Part shown: in pieces, positions 47,059 through 58,734 of the stretch
Numbering within the stretch: position 1 is the stretch's first letter
Layout of the letters: the number at the start of each line of letters is the position of its first letter
NCBI GenBank assembly: GCA_963513935.1
Contig: OY740769.1
Coordinates: 40,141,120-40,205,119, forward strand
Length of the DNA: 64,000 nucleotides
From: Aphrophora alni
Lineage: Eukaryota > Arthropoda > Insecta > Hemiptera > Aphrophoridae
Direction: 5' to 3'
Position numbers and translations under genes: made by a program
The notes under the pieces: model-generated
Told to the model about the DNA's origin: nothing
The model's input: only the letters and a program-made list of their open reading frames with translations
The model's database searches: none

Positions 47059-48089
47059 TACTTATATTTTGAATAAAATTACAACACTTGATAGGCCTAG
47101 AAAAAAATACCGTTAATATGATAAATCACTCCGAAAACACACTCTACGAACAATAACACATTTATTACAACTTGTATATACAACAAATAATTTAATAAAA
47201 ATCTAACTTCACAATACACGCGGAGGTTAGGCTAGGTTAGGCCTGGTAAAAAAAACCAATAATATGAAATATCACTCTAATAAATACGCTCTACAAATAT
47301 TGACACATTTAATTTAAGTTGTATAAACAAATTAAAATTAAAAAATTGCTTCATGAAACTATAAATTCACTATAAAAACACAGAGGTGTTACACTTACAA
47401 CTTTCCATGTCGGCAAAAAGCTTGCGATCGAAAAACAAAATGACGATTTCTCTACGTTTTCTAATGTCCCACAGCCTTTGTAATTTTTCTTCTACAGATG
47501 TGTTTCATATACAAAGTTAAACATTAAAACCTCCTCTTTACAGTTATACCAAAAATGACAAGATTGTACAAAAATAAAGATCGAATTCTTCAAAACTGTC
47601 TAGACACTCCGTAGCGCAAACCGGTCAGAAAATTCAGTAGAGTAGTTCGTAGAATGGATATAACTCATATCCTATTATAACATAGGATAATTTCGACTTC
47701 ATAGTTCGAAAGAGAAAGAAAAAAACTATATAATATTGTCAACTTGTAACATTTGGACAAGTTTTACCATTTCGTAAAATGATATGAACACAGAGGTTAG
47801 AATTTCTAAAAAACCTCGCTGTGACAAACAGAGACGAACCAAACGCAATGAACGCCTACTTAAATCAAATACTGTTTTTCAACTGTTGGTGACAAAAAAT
47901 TTTCTAAACATAGTTATGAAACATTGAAACATTACCTTTACAATGGTATATTATACATTTTGATAAAATAATATCTACTAGAATAAAAGTTGAATTTAAA
48001 AAAATGTAATTTTTAGCGGCTAAAATGAGTTAAAATTCTTGATTTTGTTTAATTTTTATATAATAAAACATAGAAGCATTTGGAAACCA

Positions 48090-48400
48090 CAGATCGAAAG
48101 AGAAAGATGCGATCTATTGAACAGTGTTATGTTTGATCTGTTTGACAGAAATATCGAATTGGGAATATTAGAGAAAAATTACGTTAGTTTTGTTTACAAG
48201 TTGTCAGCGCAAATCTTTGATGTTACGTATAAAAAATATGCGAACTTCAGCAATTTTTGGAATATTATTTATAACGTTTTGTAGTATTTTTTTGCATCAT
48301 TATGCATCTACGGAACATTAGCTTTCCAACAGTATTTTATTTATTGCGATAGGACGATTCTAAGTGGGCGAAATGTTGAATTGCAAAATACGTGTTTAAC
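48090..48400. repeat. repeat shared with intron 6 element
   Basis: Closely similar to 32915-33185; for example AATTTTTGGAATATTATTTA, TATGCATCTACGGAACATTA and TATTTTATTTATTGCGAT occur in both in the same order. It breaks off before the terminal repeat. It probably belongs to the same piggyBac-type family as 46690-47058, whose upstream region it would be. Confidence 0.7.
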
Positions 48401-48693
48401 AGTCTTCAATATTGGTCTTATATTATGGAATGTTATACCTACTCTGCAATACCCTTTTCTGTACATGTCTATGAAACATAGTTTGAACTCTCTCGGCATG
48501 TGATTATGAAACAGACTTAATTTTAGTTGAAGCAACTTGTAGTAATAGAGTGCATCACCAGTCAGTTGTTATCCTCTCATATGTTATTAAACAACTCTCA
48601 TCAATGTATCATTTTAATATAGTCTTAAATCAATTTTCACCTATACGATTTACACTATTGACCAAAGGTACTTGGTAGAACTCCATTTTAATC

Positions 48694-48767
48694 AAAAAAC
48701 AACACAATATTTAGTAAATTCTACAATTTGTAAATTGTAGAATTTACTAAATATTGTGTTGTTTTTT
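48694..48767. repeat. perfect 36-bp-arm hairpin, 2-bp loop
   Basis: Arms 48694-48729 and 48732-48767 are exactly complementary around GT. No flanking duplication was seen. Confidence 0.95.
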
Positions 48768-49163
48768 CATTTAATTTTTCACTTTGTATACTTTTGTGGG
48801 AGGGAGTTAAAGGAAAAACCATCACAGTAATGACATTGTATATTTGTGTTGGTGGGAAAAAATTGTCAATCGTTGTGGGTTTTTGTTTTATTTATTAGTT
48901 TTTTGTAATATTGCTAGGTACTTTTTTAATACAGATAAAAAAGTTTAATTTCACAGTTTTCACTGTAAATTTATAAATTCAATAATGTCTTATTTTCCCC
49001 CACAAATAAATACTACTAATAAATATATGAGGCCTCCTAATAAGTAAACTGAGGTTTCAATAATGTATTGTATTATCATTTGTTAATATTTATGTGATTT
49101 TTACTGAACTTGGTTTTTAAAAATAATTGTGGTTTATTTAAATAATTTGTTAACTCTTCATAG

Positions 49164-49273
49164 GTCGTAATCAGAAACTTGGTCTTAGTGGTCGTAAATC
49201 CCGAGATGTTGGGATTCTCAGCACAAGTAAGCTTTATTCACTTCAAGATAGAATTTTCGCTTTTACACCACAA
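49164..49273 (+). CDS. PHKA: PHKA coding exon 10
   Basis: 110 nt completing codon 487 and running to residue 523: GRNQKLGLSGRKSRDVGILS, TSKLYSLQDRIFAFTPQ. Acceptor cataggt-type tag, donor gtaagt, phase 0 out. Confidence 0.97.
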
Positions 49274-49833
49274 GTAAGTTTATTTAATAATTGTAAATTA
49301 TTTACTTTTTATATTCCTTTATAGAATAATTCTAATTTACATATGTGGTAATTCATACTTCTTGTGCCACGTAGATGATCAGATGTGTTGTAGACAGTAC
49401 TTATATACCACATTGTCCTCTGAAAATTGTAAATATTGATCAAAGGACGTTTGAAGTCACTCGTAAGACTCTAAGACTTCTTAGAATTAGTAAATAATGT
49501 TTTAAATTAGTTTGAAGGTTTTTTAAATTTTTTAATTATTAGTGGCTGTTTTTGAGCTCATACAAATTAATTTTAAAATACAATATATGCATATGCTGAC
49601 CCGATAGGACATGAATTTATTGTTTTTTGTGTGAATTTGCACATTTTTCAATCTCTATTTTAATATTAATATATGTAGGATTTTCAGTTTTACAAATCAT
49701 GCCTATTGTTATTGTAAGCCTAGAAATGAAGATACTACCACCTTGTCAAACAGTCACTGTTGTTTCAATTATTAGACAAAGAGTAAAACTATTTTACATA
49801 TTAAATTTGACTATAATTCAGAATAACGTATTT

Positions 49834-49858
49834 TATATATATATATATATATATATAT
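49834..49858. repeat. (AT)n microsatellite
   Basis: About twelve uninterrupted AT units. Confidence 0.9.
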
Positions 49859-50824
49859 TTAACAATTTAGTTTTTTTAGTAATATTACTTTAAATTTTTA
49901 TCATATAAAACATGTGTAGGTATCATTGATGCTGATTTTAAATTATAATATGACTTAATGTACTTACGTCTGCTCATCCACTTATTTTTCCATTATGGCC
50001 GTTTCGGCTTTTTATTTAGCCATGGTCACGTGCGTCTTTTCGGTAACATTATACCTAGTATTTTTTTTGTAAATAACACATTTACATATTTACAAACATT
50101 GATACGAATTTATAAAGTTAAAATTATTTTTATCTTTCTATCACCTTTAAAAACTTTAAAACAATTTAAACTTTAAAAACATATACACTGACATTTTTAC
50201 AAACTTTATTACGGTTAAAACACTTTGCTTTTATTAAGCCATAAACTTAGACTTGCTTTTTTTTTATTTCATGGAGCTATGTAGCCGGCTATGGTTGATG
50301 TTGTACTGATTTTAAAGTCACACAAAATAAACTGTTATGTAACTATATACAACGTGTAGATGAAAAATTATATTTTTTCCGATTTAAAAATATCGGGTTT
50401 TTTGTATTTTGAATGTCGCCAAAAGTACCACACTTTTTGGGGACAGGTAAAATTTAGTTCAAGGTTGAATGCTTCTCTCAGATTAGTCTAGCGAACATTT
50501 TAAAAACAGTTTAGTGTTCTTATTTCATATATTTAACAATTTTATAATTAAAAAGTCTCATTTCAAATACATTTTGTAAAACCATTTTGGTTAGGATCAT
50601 CCAAAAAATATTTCGTAAGTGCCCTTAATTTTGTCTATGTTTTATGTAGATTTTAATTATTAAATACGTAAGTTAGTTTGTCAAAATTTGTTTACCTGGA
50701 ATAATAAACTTTGTTTCTTTGCAACAAATTTTATCGAAGTATTATATAATACAGTATAGCTAATTCAGTTTAGTAAAGTTTTATTTATAGCTGCTTGGAG
50801 CAATGGCATATATTGGATTACTTT

Positions 50825-50947
50825 GACCTCGAATATCTCAGCCTAGAAAAGTAAATTTCAAAAATTGAGATAAAAAAGTATTATGTCTACTGATTTATGT
50901 ATGTAATTTTTTGAAATTTACTTTTCTAGGCTGAGATATTTGAGGTC
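50825..50947. repeat. inverted repeat, 40-bp arms
   Basis: Arms 50825-50864 and 50908-50947 pair with one mismatch (ATATCTCAGCCTAGAAAAGT and complement), 43-bp loop. Confidence 0.9.
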
Positions 50948-51139
50948 TAATATAATAAGGAAATATATATAAGGAAAATCTTTGAATGCATACATTAGTT
51001 ATACAAGTGTGTATTAATGGTTGATAAAAAGTTTCTTAAATCAAATCATTAAATTGAACTTATCCCTAAATCAATATTTTTTTTTAATTTTGATTTCAAC
51101 TATTAAGTGTAGGCTAATAATTATAACTTTATAATATAT

Positions 51140-51740
51140 ATGAGGGCTGTTTAAGTCAATGACTTTAAAATGAAAGAACTTGTTTTTAATCATAATTCTA
51201 TATTTTTTGACAGTCTCCTTTTAGTTTGATACATTTGTCCAACCGGTTTCCAACATCTTTAAACCTTCCAAAAAATATATTGTGCGAAATAAGCATTTGT
51301 TGCAACAATGATCTCCTCTTTTGATGCAAATATTTTTTACTGACCCATGTTTGGAATCAGAAAAAAAGCTGCCAAGAACCCAAAACTGTAGAATTGGATG
51401 GATGAAGGAGCAGTTCATAGCACAATGCAAAATTTTGGCCTTGACAATTGCAGACGTATGAGCTGGTGGATTGGTTGGTTTGATGGAAGGGAATTTTTCT
51501 TTTTCAAATAAGGAATCACTGTTAAATTGATCCAATGAGGTATAATTAGAGAGCCATAATAAAGAGTTCTGTGATCATTTTTATCTTTTCCAAATAAAAT
51601 AATAGTCAATGAAAATTATACCATGGAATCATGATAATTCCGTCTGATGAAACGATTTTTGCCTCCATAGGAACACATTTGCCATTAAAAAATACAGTTT
51701 TAACCGTGCTATCATTTCTGGAGTTTAGTAATGGGTCTAA
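51140..51740 (-). pseudogene. mariner transposase remnant (C-terminal half)
   Basis: Minus-strand broken frames: a DGIIMIPWYNF-like segment, then PPAHTSAIVKAKILHCAMNC (family DNAPAHTS), HPILQFWVLGSFF (family PPYSPDLAPxDFxLF), and YFLEGLKMLETGWTNVSN near the end. The order fits the mariner DDE/D domain, with the catalytic residues largely lost. Confidence 0.75.
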
Positions 51741-53338
51741 ATTTCATCAACAGTTATATTATACCTCAAAACTCATGTAAGTGATTGAGCTTGAACATGT
51801 CGTTAGGAATTAGGATGGTTTTAGTTAGGAATATTGTCCAAGTTCTTTTTAAGAAGCCAGAATGAAAACAATTATTGTGACAGACCTGGAAAAATGATGA
51901 AATTGCTTACCTTGCAAGCACAGCAGATGCTACAATGATATTATAAACTCTTGGGTGGGAGGAAACTTGACCAAGATTGATCAAGGGAAGGTGCTACTAG
52001 AACTCGTGAAGATAGCCTGACGGACTTGGCGAGTAAGAGCTTCCTAGGAGTATTGAGACTTTGGACGAGCATCCATAAGAGTTGCAAGCAGGGTGAGCAA
52101 ACTTCGTGTATAAACCTTGTAATTATTTCAGAGACAAGTCATTATAAAATATAACGTAGAATCAATCTGTGAGTCACAACAATTAGAGTCATTCTGGATT
52201 CTTAGTAATTAAGAAGATTAAAATATTTGTAATTAGTATATAAGATAACTAAGAAAAATAGTCTATTTGCATTGTTGAACCAAATTTGCAAATTAATAAT
52301 GAACCACTGATTTATTTAGTTTAAAGTTAATGAGCCCAGGCAGTTTAGAAGAACCAATCCTAACAATGTTCAGACATTGCTTCGAAATGGTTGTGTGATT
52401 CTGACTTTGGATAACTTTGAGCAAACGCAGCACCCATCTTGACAATAGGTTTCTAAAGGTATATTAAAATCACATATGAGTTTCCATCTATAACACATAA
52501 CTTTATACGATTGGTACATCTTCAGTTGTGAACTTATTCAGAACTTATACCATGGAGCTCAACATCATTTGTGCTTGTACAACCAGATCAAAATTCAGTG
52601 AACTATTTCATCCAAGAAAGCAGAATCTCTATAATTCTTTTTTAGCATTTTTTCACTTTCTTTAATGGTTTTTCCACGCAACAAGTTATGCTGTATTAGC
52701 ATTCAAAATTCTCTTGTTTTTCCATTGCAGCAAAGGAACTCAAACGTATCCACTTTCTAAAGCTACCAAACATTTTCTATTAAACAGTTCTTCTTGAAAC
52801 TTTATAAGTATACCTAAGATGATTAGTGTTAAAGATAAAATGAAACTAGTTTTTCGAGACCCATTTCTTATCAAGTTGATGACTTATTACCAGCCATCAT
52901 ATTTTAATAATCATTGTTTAAAAACACCAATTTCCACAATAACAAAAATTCTCAACAAGATAATGTTTCAACAACTAAGTCGTCATGCTCAACTGAAATC
53001 GGTATAGAACAATAATAATAAAGATTTAGCTTTAAAATTGATTAGGTACTTTTATGATGAGAAAATGTTTTTTTCATTAATTATTTATTACAAATTTGTT
53101 GAATATCTCTAAGTCGTAAGTTAATATTATAGTATTTACATGAAAATTTTGTATGGGCGATAAATTTTTAAGATTAATATTTTAATGAAAAACAAGTTCT
53201 ACTAACCTTTCATAGTTCAGATATTTTTTATTTACCAAATTCTGTTTGTACTTTTATTTAAACATTCACAGTTTTATACATTTTTTTAACACTATCCTCT
53301 ACTGTGAACACTATTTATAACCTAACTTTGACATTTAG

Positions 53339-53486
53339 TTAACAGATCGTACTCGTTACTACATTGCCTCTGATAACGAGCTGATGATTGATATATTCAA
53401 GAGTGAGATTAACTTTCTAAAATCAAGTTGGCAGAATATGTTGGGACGTCCACTCGTTATTTTGACCATAAGCAACGTTTATTTAG
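53339..53486 (+). CDS. PHKA: PHKA coding exon 11
   Basis: Residues 524 to the first base of codon 573 (148 nt). LTDRTRYYIASDNELMIDIF, KSEINFLKSSWQNMLGRPLV, ILTISNVYL. Acceptor acatttag, donor gtactg, phase 1. Confidence 0.95.
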
Positions 53487-53944
53487 GTACTGAATTATTT
53501 TGTTGAGTTATGTACAGGACTGTTTGTGTGATCATAAAACTATTTACATTTTATATGTTAACAAGCTAATCTATTTTTAGGCTTTTAGAGAAGTGGTGTG
53601 TTTTGTGGTTGCTTTATGCCTAAATACCACCATCCTGCCTTGTGGATTTGGTTTTGTGTTTGAAAGTTAAGGAAAAATATTATAATTTTTTTTTTCATTT
53701 ATATCTAAATTTTCAAATGTTTATCAAATATATTTAAAAATAAATGTTTATCACATCTTAAGTACATTTTATAAGCTTGATAATTATGAAATTAAAAAAA
53801 GAAATTTAATTATCAAAAACTGAAGCAAAATTAACATCATTATTTTAAAATTAAATTAAATAATACTATCTGTCTTTCTTAACTTCATCTTTTATTTTTG
53901 AGCTTTATGCACTTTTTCGGAGTGACTCTATTTTCAGAAATGGT

Positions 53945-53948
<4 letters not shown>

Positions 53949-53977
<29 letters not shown>
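53949..53977. repeat. poly(T) tract, 29 bp
   Basis: Uninterrupted T run 12 bp or so before the mariner remnant's coding end. Confidence 0.95.
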
Positions 53978-53980
<3 letters not shown>

Positions 53981-54471
53981 TGGGAAAGCAATTTTCTATG
54001 AATATATGAAGTTTATTAAAAAAAAGTCTCATGAACTTTTCCCATGAACTTTCCCATGAAAGTTGAGCCAGTGAACTATGAAAAGTGATTACGAATGGGA
54101 AAGTGGAGAGTACTTTCGTGTTGATTCAGTTAAAGAGGGAGTGTAATTAACATCCATTGAATTTTCATTTTCCATGAAATCAGGTCCAATTCAGTAGCAT
54201 TTGCATCTTGAAGAACAGCAAAAAATCATAAGGACCCATATCATAAGGGTAGGTTTGTACTACAGGAATGCTTTGTTTAGTCAAGACAGTTTAAATTAGA
54301 TATGAGAAATGAGATTGTGCATTGTTATGTTGCAGATGCCAATTTCCCACTACCAACAGCTCCGTTAGACAATATCACAGAAGTAGTTTAATGTTTAGGC
54401 CTTGTAATGAATACTCTTGAGGTATCATCTCACAGGAGTCAAATAAAATGGTCAACATAATTTTGACATTA

Positions 54472-55365
54472 CAGTAGAACCCCTCTAATCCGTCACCTTC
54501 GGGACTGGGGGCATGGTCGGAACGCAAAAAAGGTCGGATTATCCGAAAAAAGTCAATATTTATTACATATTATATAAACAGATTTTTTAAAGTGAAATAA
54601 GTGATATATAAACTTTTAAAAGTCTATATAATAAAGTCTATATATAAACTTTGCAAGTACTGTACAGTAGAACTTCTGTTAACCGGCCTATATCGTAGTG
54701 TACTGGTTGGATGAGAGTTTCCGAAAATAAATTGTACTGTAATTGAAACACCAAAGTGGCGGCGAGTCAAACGACTTTGTCGATAGCGGTATGCCATTGT
54801 CGGCGGTGTAAAAACTCCGCGGCACCAAAGCAGCGGCGAGTCAAACGACTTTGTTGATAGCGGTATCCCATTGTCGGCGGCATAAAAACACCGCGTCATT
54901 GGCAGCCGTCGGTATAGCAGACATACAAAGGCAAAAACGTTTGATGGGCCGCTTTTTTTTCACGAATCAATTTAGTATACATTATGGAAAGTATAACATT
55001 TCTTTTCAGTTTTCTTCTTGTCTTTGACTGGTTATTATCTACGTACAGTATATACAGTAAATAAAAATGAGCGAGTTACGAAAACAGGAATACGGAAGCG
55101 TGTGTTGGTTTCGTTTCAGACGCGGTTAAATGTGTCAAAAGACTTGACAGAGGGGAATCTGTAAAAAAGCTTTGTAGTGTTTAATTTTTCACGAGAGATG
55201 ACACAGCACTGAAGCGGGAAAGTGATAACAAACCGGAAAGAATGGCGCCAGACGGGCCGTGAGTCATCGACAAGTCGGCGAGTCGGCACAATATTGCGAG
55301 CTCGAGCACGGTCGGATTAACCGGAGTAACGGACCACCCGAGGGCAGATTAGAGGGGTTCTACTG
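54472..55365. mobile_element. Tigger/pogo-like element, 894 bp, non-autonomous
   Basis: Ends CAGTAGAACCCCTCTAATCC and, in complement, CAGTAGAACCCCTCTAATCT, flanked by TA at 54470-54471 and 55366-55367. These ends are typical of Tigger-like elements. No transposase remains. Inside are two 74-bp tandem units (54749-54822, 54823-54896), much richer in CpG than the surrounding DNA. Confidence 0.85.
54749..54896 (+). repeat. two 74-bp tandem units
   Basis: Both units start CACCAAAG and share GGCGAGTCAAACGACTTTGT and GATAGCGGTAT; few differences between them. Confidence 0.9.
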
Positions 55366-56779
55366 TACTGTGCACCTGCCGTGATGTTTTTGTTTCGGGG
55401 ATGTTGAATGTCTGCACTATAATGACTGCACCTTGGGACATAGTCATAAACTGAATAATCACATTATTAAGAAAGTCAAAAACATCATTTGCAGAGTTCA
55501 ACATGTCCTTGAGACTTCTAATTAACTCTGCTCCGTCATTAACAGCTCTATACATGAATTTCTCAGACAATATCTGCAAGGTAAAACAGTCATACAAAGT
55601 GGAATGTTTTAAACTGGTGTTTATTCCCACGTTGTCCATAAGTTTTCAGATGGTAACACAACGGCTTAAGGGCATCTGGAACTTAATTCGCTCTCACCTG
55701 ACAAGCAGTGAACTGGAACAATTATTGTATCACACATTAATTTGTGTGATACTCGTGGCATCATCACGGAAAGTCTGTTGAATCTTCCAATTTGTTTCTA
55801 CTTGGGTATTGTCGAGCTTAATCCAACACCGTTTCTCAAGTTGTTCCATTATTTTGTGGAAAATGAAAATTTGATTTATACTGAGTAATGAGTATACTTC
55901 CTTAATCACAGGTTGATTGTTATGGGGGGATTGAGGGAGAACATGTGCATGAAGGTACTGTCCATGACCTCATTGGAGCTCAACTCCTGTGTTTTATTTG
56001 TGTCTGTAGAAAAAAATTTGACAGATACTTTTTTAACAAACCTTGTACATGTGTGTAAATGTATTTTGAAGAAATAACATATTTCTGTAGACTAGACTGT
56101 ATATTGTCTTAAATATAAGTTCATAGGCACTCTTACTCACTCAAGTCATTAGAAAAACAATGAAATGGAAAATACTAATATAGGAAAACTCTGAATTTAA
56201 AAAAATCCCATTAATAAAATCCAATTCTATTTTATGTTATTAAAATGCAATTGCTAATAATCAAAAGATTTTTGTTTACTTGTGGCTTGCTGAACCATTT
56301 TCTACATTTACCATGTTATCTCCATGGAATTGTTTCTAGTTTTATTTAAATCCCTAAACATCCCCACAAATTAAAACAAAATTTTTTGAGATTTTCCTCT
56401 GCCATATGAGATTATTATCTTTAAAATAACATCTGCTTTAAGTAAATTACCTAGTACAAATTTTCAAAGGACATGCCATTTTATTTATTATATTAGCTAA
56501 ATATATAAATTATTATGAGACTTATGCTTCCCACAAATCTTTACTATCTACAATAACTATTGAATTATGCTCTCCATTATCATGTTGACAGCTTTATCAA
56601 TGCTATTGCTTTAATTTTGAGTAGAAATAATCTTTGTTTAAACAAAGCATGTGCTTGAGCTCGAATATCAGACAAGGATCCGAAAATTATCTTAATTTTA
56701 CAAGTCCGGTATGAGTTTTTGAGTATAGCTCAATTTCATGCGCCTGGCACTGTTTTTCAAGCATACTTTGATTTTACAG

Positions 56780-56836
56780 GGCTGGCACGGTTGTTTGATC
56801 AAAGCTTAAACGGAAGGAAAGATATTGCTATTAAAG
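56780..56836 (+). CDS. PHKA: candidate PHKA exon 12 (57 nt)
   Basis: Flanked by attttacag and gtagtt. Phase 1 to phase 1, so it adds exactly 19 codons to the open frame after exon 11, with no stop: GLARLFDQSLNGRKDIAIK. GC content is clearly above that of the intron. I do not recognise this segment from other phosphorylase kinases, so it may be an alternatively used cassette, a diverged loop, or chance. Confidence 0.45.
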
Positions 56837-57086
56837 GTAGTTTTAATGAGCATTGATAAAATTATACGTAATAGTCTTTTTGAGACAGAGTATTAAACAA
56901 ATGGAACTATTAATCTTCAGTCATTTTTCTCATGAGATGAAAACAGATTTTATATCAGAGGATTTTATAAAACCTGTGTAGATCAGAGAAAAGAAATTGA
57001 GGAAAGTAACTAAACTGCCTTAATGGTGCCCTACTTGTCCAAGTTAAATATTATAACTTATGTTGTCAACACGCATAACTGAAGTA

Positions 57087-58196
57087 CAGTACAACTTGTC
57101 ATATCCGGAATAATATGGTGACCGGCCGATCTGGATATGAAAAAATCCGGATATCACAAGGTCATTTATAAGTAGCTAGAGCCCCAGAAATAATGAACCC
57201 GTTTGTTGTTGAATGTTTTTTAGACGTTTCTATTGGTTTAGCATTTGTATTTGTACAAAATACTAGATGTGCAGTTCACTACAGGTATATTATTTAAAAT
57301 TAAAAAAACAATAATTTAGACCAAACTTTAATTTTCAATTCTACATACTGTACACAAAATTTGTTAAATAAAATATTAATTGTTTACAGTATAGTACATT
57401 ACACTGTGCTCTTTTTTCATCCATTGTCACAACAGTTTTCTACCTTTTCTCCGCCATTGTAGCAACAAAATATATATATATATATATATTGTAGAGTACA
57501 GTAACAACATTAAAAAATAACAACTATAACAAGAACATTAACAATGGCAAACACTTCTGACATATAGTTTAGAAACTCATAGTCACTTTAAAATGCAAAT
57601 ACAGACTGGGTAGCAAGTGGCAGGTAGACAGCAGCCGACAAAGACTAGGTGTGCAAACAACATTCCAGCTTCAACTTTCACTTGTTTGTCCATTCCCTCC
57701 ATCTGGCATGCTATCTCGCTCACAATTAACATTCAGACAGCAGCTGACAAAGACTAGGTGCACAAACAACATTCCACCTTGAACTTTCATTTGTTTGTCC
57801 ATTCCTTCCATCTGGAACACTATCTCGCTCACAAATAACGTCCGGACAGCGGCCGACAAAGACTAGGCGGACAAACAACATTCCTGCTTCAACTTTTACT
57901 TTTTTGTCCATTCCTTCCATCTGGCACACTATCTCGCTCACAAATAACGTCCGGACTGCGGCCGACAAAGACTAGGCACGCAAACAACATTCCAGCTTCA
58001 ACTTTTACTTGTTTGTTCATTCTTTCCATCTGGCATACTATCTTGCTCACAAATAACGTCCGGACAGCAGCCGACAAAGACTAGACACGCAAACAACATT
58101 CCAGCTTTAACTTTCTCTTGTACATTTCAACTGCACAATATCTCACTCACAAATAACGTCCGGATATCACAGGTCCGGATATGACAACCTGTACTG
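57087..58196. mobile_element. pogo-like element, 1,110 bp, non-autonomous
   Basis: Ends CAGTACAACTTGTCATATCC and, in complement, CAGTACAGGTTGTCATATCC, flanked by TA at 57085-57086 and 58197-58198. TATCCGGA boxes recur near both ends. No transposase; about half the element is a 109-bp tandem array. A TA microsatellite lies at 57470-57489. Confidence 0.85.
57632..58176. repeat. five 109-bp tandem units
   Basis: CAGCCGACAA-type unit starts at 57632, 57741, 57850, 57959 and 58068, each exactly 109 bp apart; the last copy is altered at its end. Units share AAAGACTAGG, CAAACAACATTCC, TTCCATCTGG, ATCTCGCTCAC and AAATAACGTCCGGA. The regular open frames across the array (minus strand) are a result of the repeat and are not genes. 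Confidence 0.95.
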
Positions 58197-58734
58197 TAGA
58201 TACGGAAACCAAAATGTTCTCACTTTAATAGTTTTATTTAAACAACAACCAAATAAATAAAGTCTGATTTCAAAATCATAACTCAAATAAAAACAGGAGA
58301 TATTTGCATTGTGCTAAATTTCAAGAAGTTTGGGTAATTTTATAATTCACATTCAGTAGAGTACATGTCATCACCACTTGTCAAATTAGTTACAGCAACG
58401 CATATGTTAATGAAAGCATTCATACACCATAAAACAACATAATATAACTCAAATAATTTATCATTTCTTGCCATACCACTTACCGGACTCGGCAGATGTT
58501 AAGTACCAGCATCAATATTTGGAATAGATTTTAAAGCCTGCTTTTCAATAAAAAAGTAATCAAAACTAAAATTAATTAACAATTTAATTAAATTTCTAAC
58601 TATAACTAAACGCATTAATGATGTGTTTTTAGATACAAATACACATAAAAAAAAGATATAAAACATAATATTGAAATATGTGTTTGTGAAGTATTCATGT
58701 TTATTGAGGTAATTTTTAAGTATCAGTAATATCT

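Larger units (their letters stand above)
42460..49163 (+). other. PHKA intron 9
   Basis: 6,704 bp. Contains the PLE inverted insertion (42961-45438), a second PLE fragment with a hammerhead (46154-46670), a piggyBac N-terminal fragment (46690-47058), a repeat shared with intron 6 (48090-48400) and a perfect hairpin (48694-48767). An open stretch at 42637-42855 (minus) is unassigned; 45450-46150 holds nothing else I can name. Confidence 0.85.
49274..53338 (+). other. PHKA intron 10
   Basis: 4,065 bp. Contains a TA microsatellite (49834-49858), a hammerhead-like stem-loop (49990-50040), an inverted repeat (50825-50947) and a mariner remnant (51140-51740). From 51740 to 53338 I see no feature with enough support. 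Confidence 0.85.
8668..53486 (+). other. PHKA: phosphorylase b kinase regulatory subunit alpha gene (5' half)
   Basis: Gene span covering eleven coding exons, about 572 of an expected roughly 1,100-1,250 residues. The product is the alpha regulatory subunit of the (alpha-beta-gamma-delta)4 phosphorylase kinase, which restrains the catalytic gamma subunit until it is phosphorylated and activates glycogen breakdown in the cytosol. The N-terminus MRSRSNSGVRLD is the alpha-subunit start known from vertebrates and flies, which argues against the beta subunit. The glucoamylase-like (GH15) domain follows with [39 protein letters not shown] and [12 protein letters not shown]. All exon phases are compatible. 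The C-terminal half, including the calmodulin-binding region, is outside the window. Very large introns are filled with transposons. Confidence 0.95.
53990..55900 (-). pseudogene. mariner transposase remnant, split by insertion
   Basis: Minus strand, upstream part 55900-55366: VETNWKIQQTFRDDATSITQ, DMLNSANDVFDFLNNVI and a PETK segment. The downstream part 54471-53990 continues with a TIFFDS-like stretch (family TVFFDSRG), SIPVVQTYPYDMGPYDFLLF (family PPYSPDLAPCDF) and onward. Motif order fits a mariner transposase of about 350 residues. Frameshifts and stops are frequent. The Tigger-like element 54472-55365 lies within it at a TA, so it arrived later. Confidence 0.75.

Noticed and set aside
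52340..52760. Further mariner-like coding on the minus strand
   Set aside because: A few suggestive phrases only, no ordered motifs.
8668..53486. Assignment of the kinase gene to the beta subunit (PHKB)
   Set aside because: Some internal phrases recall beta, but the N-terminus MRSRSNSGVRLD and the [17 protein letters not shown] and FTPQ regions fit the alpha subunit of insects.
57671..58077. Three similar minus-strand frames starting MSAAVRTLFVSEIV
   Set aside because: Created by the 109-bp tandem array; no protein family resemblance.
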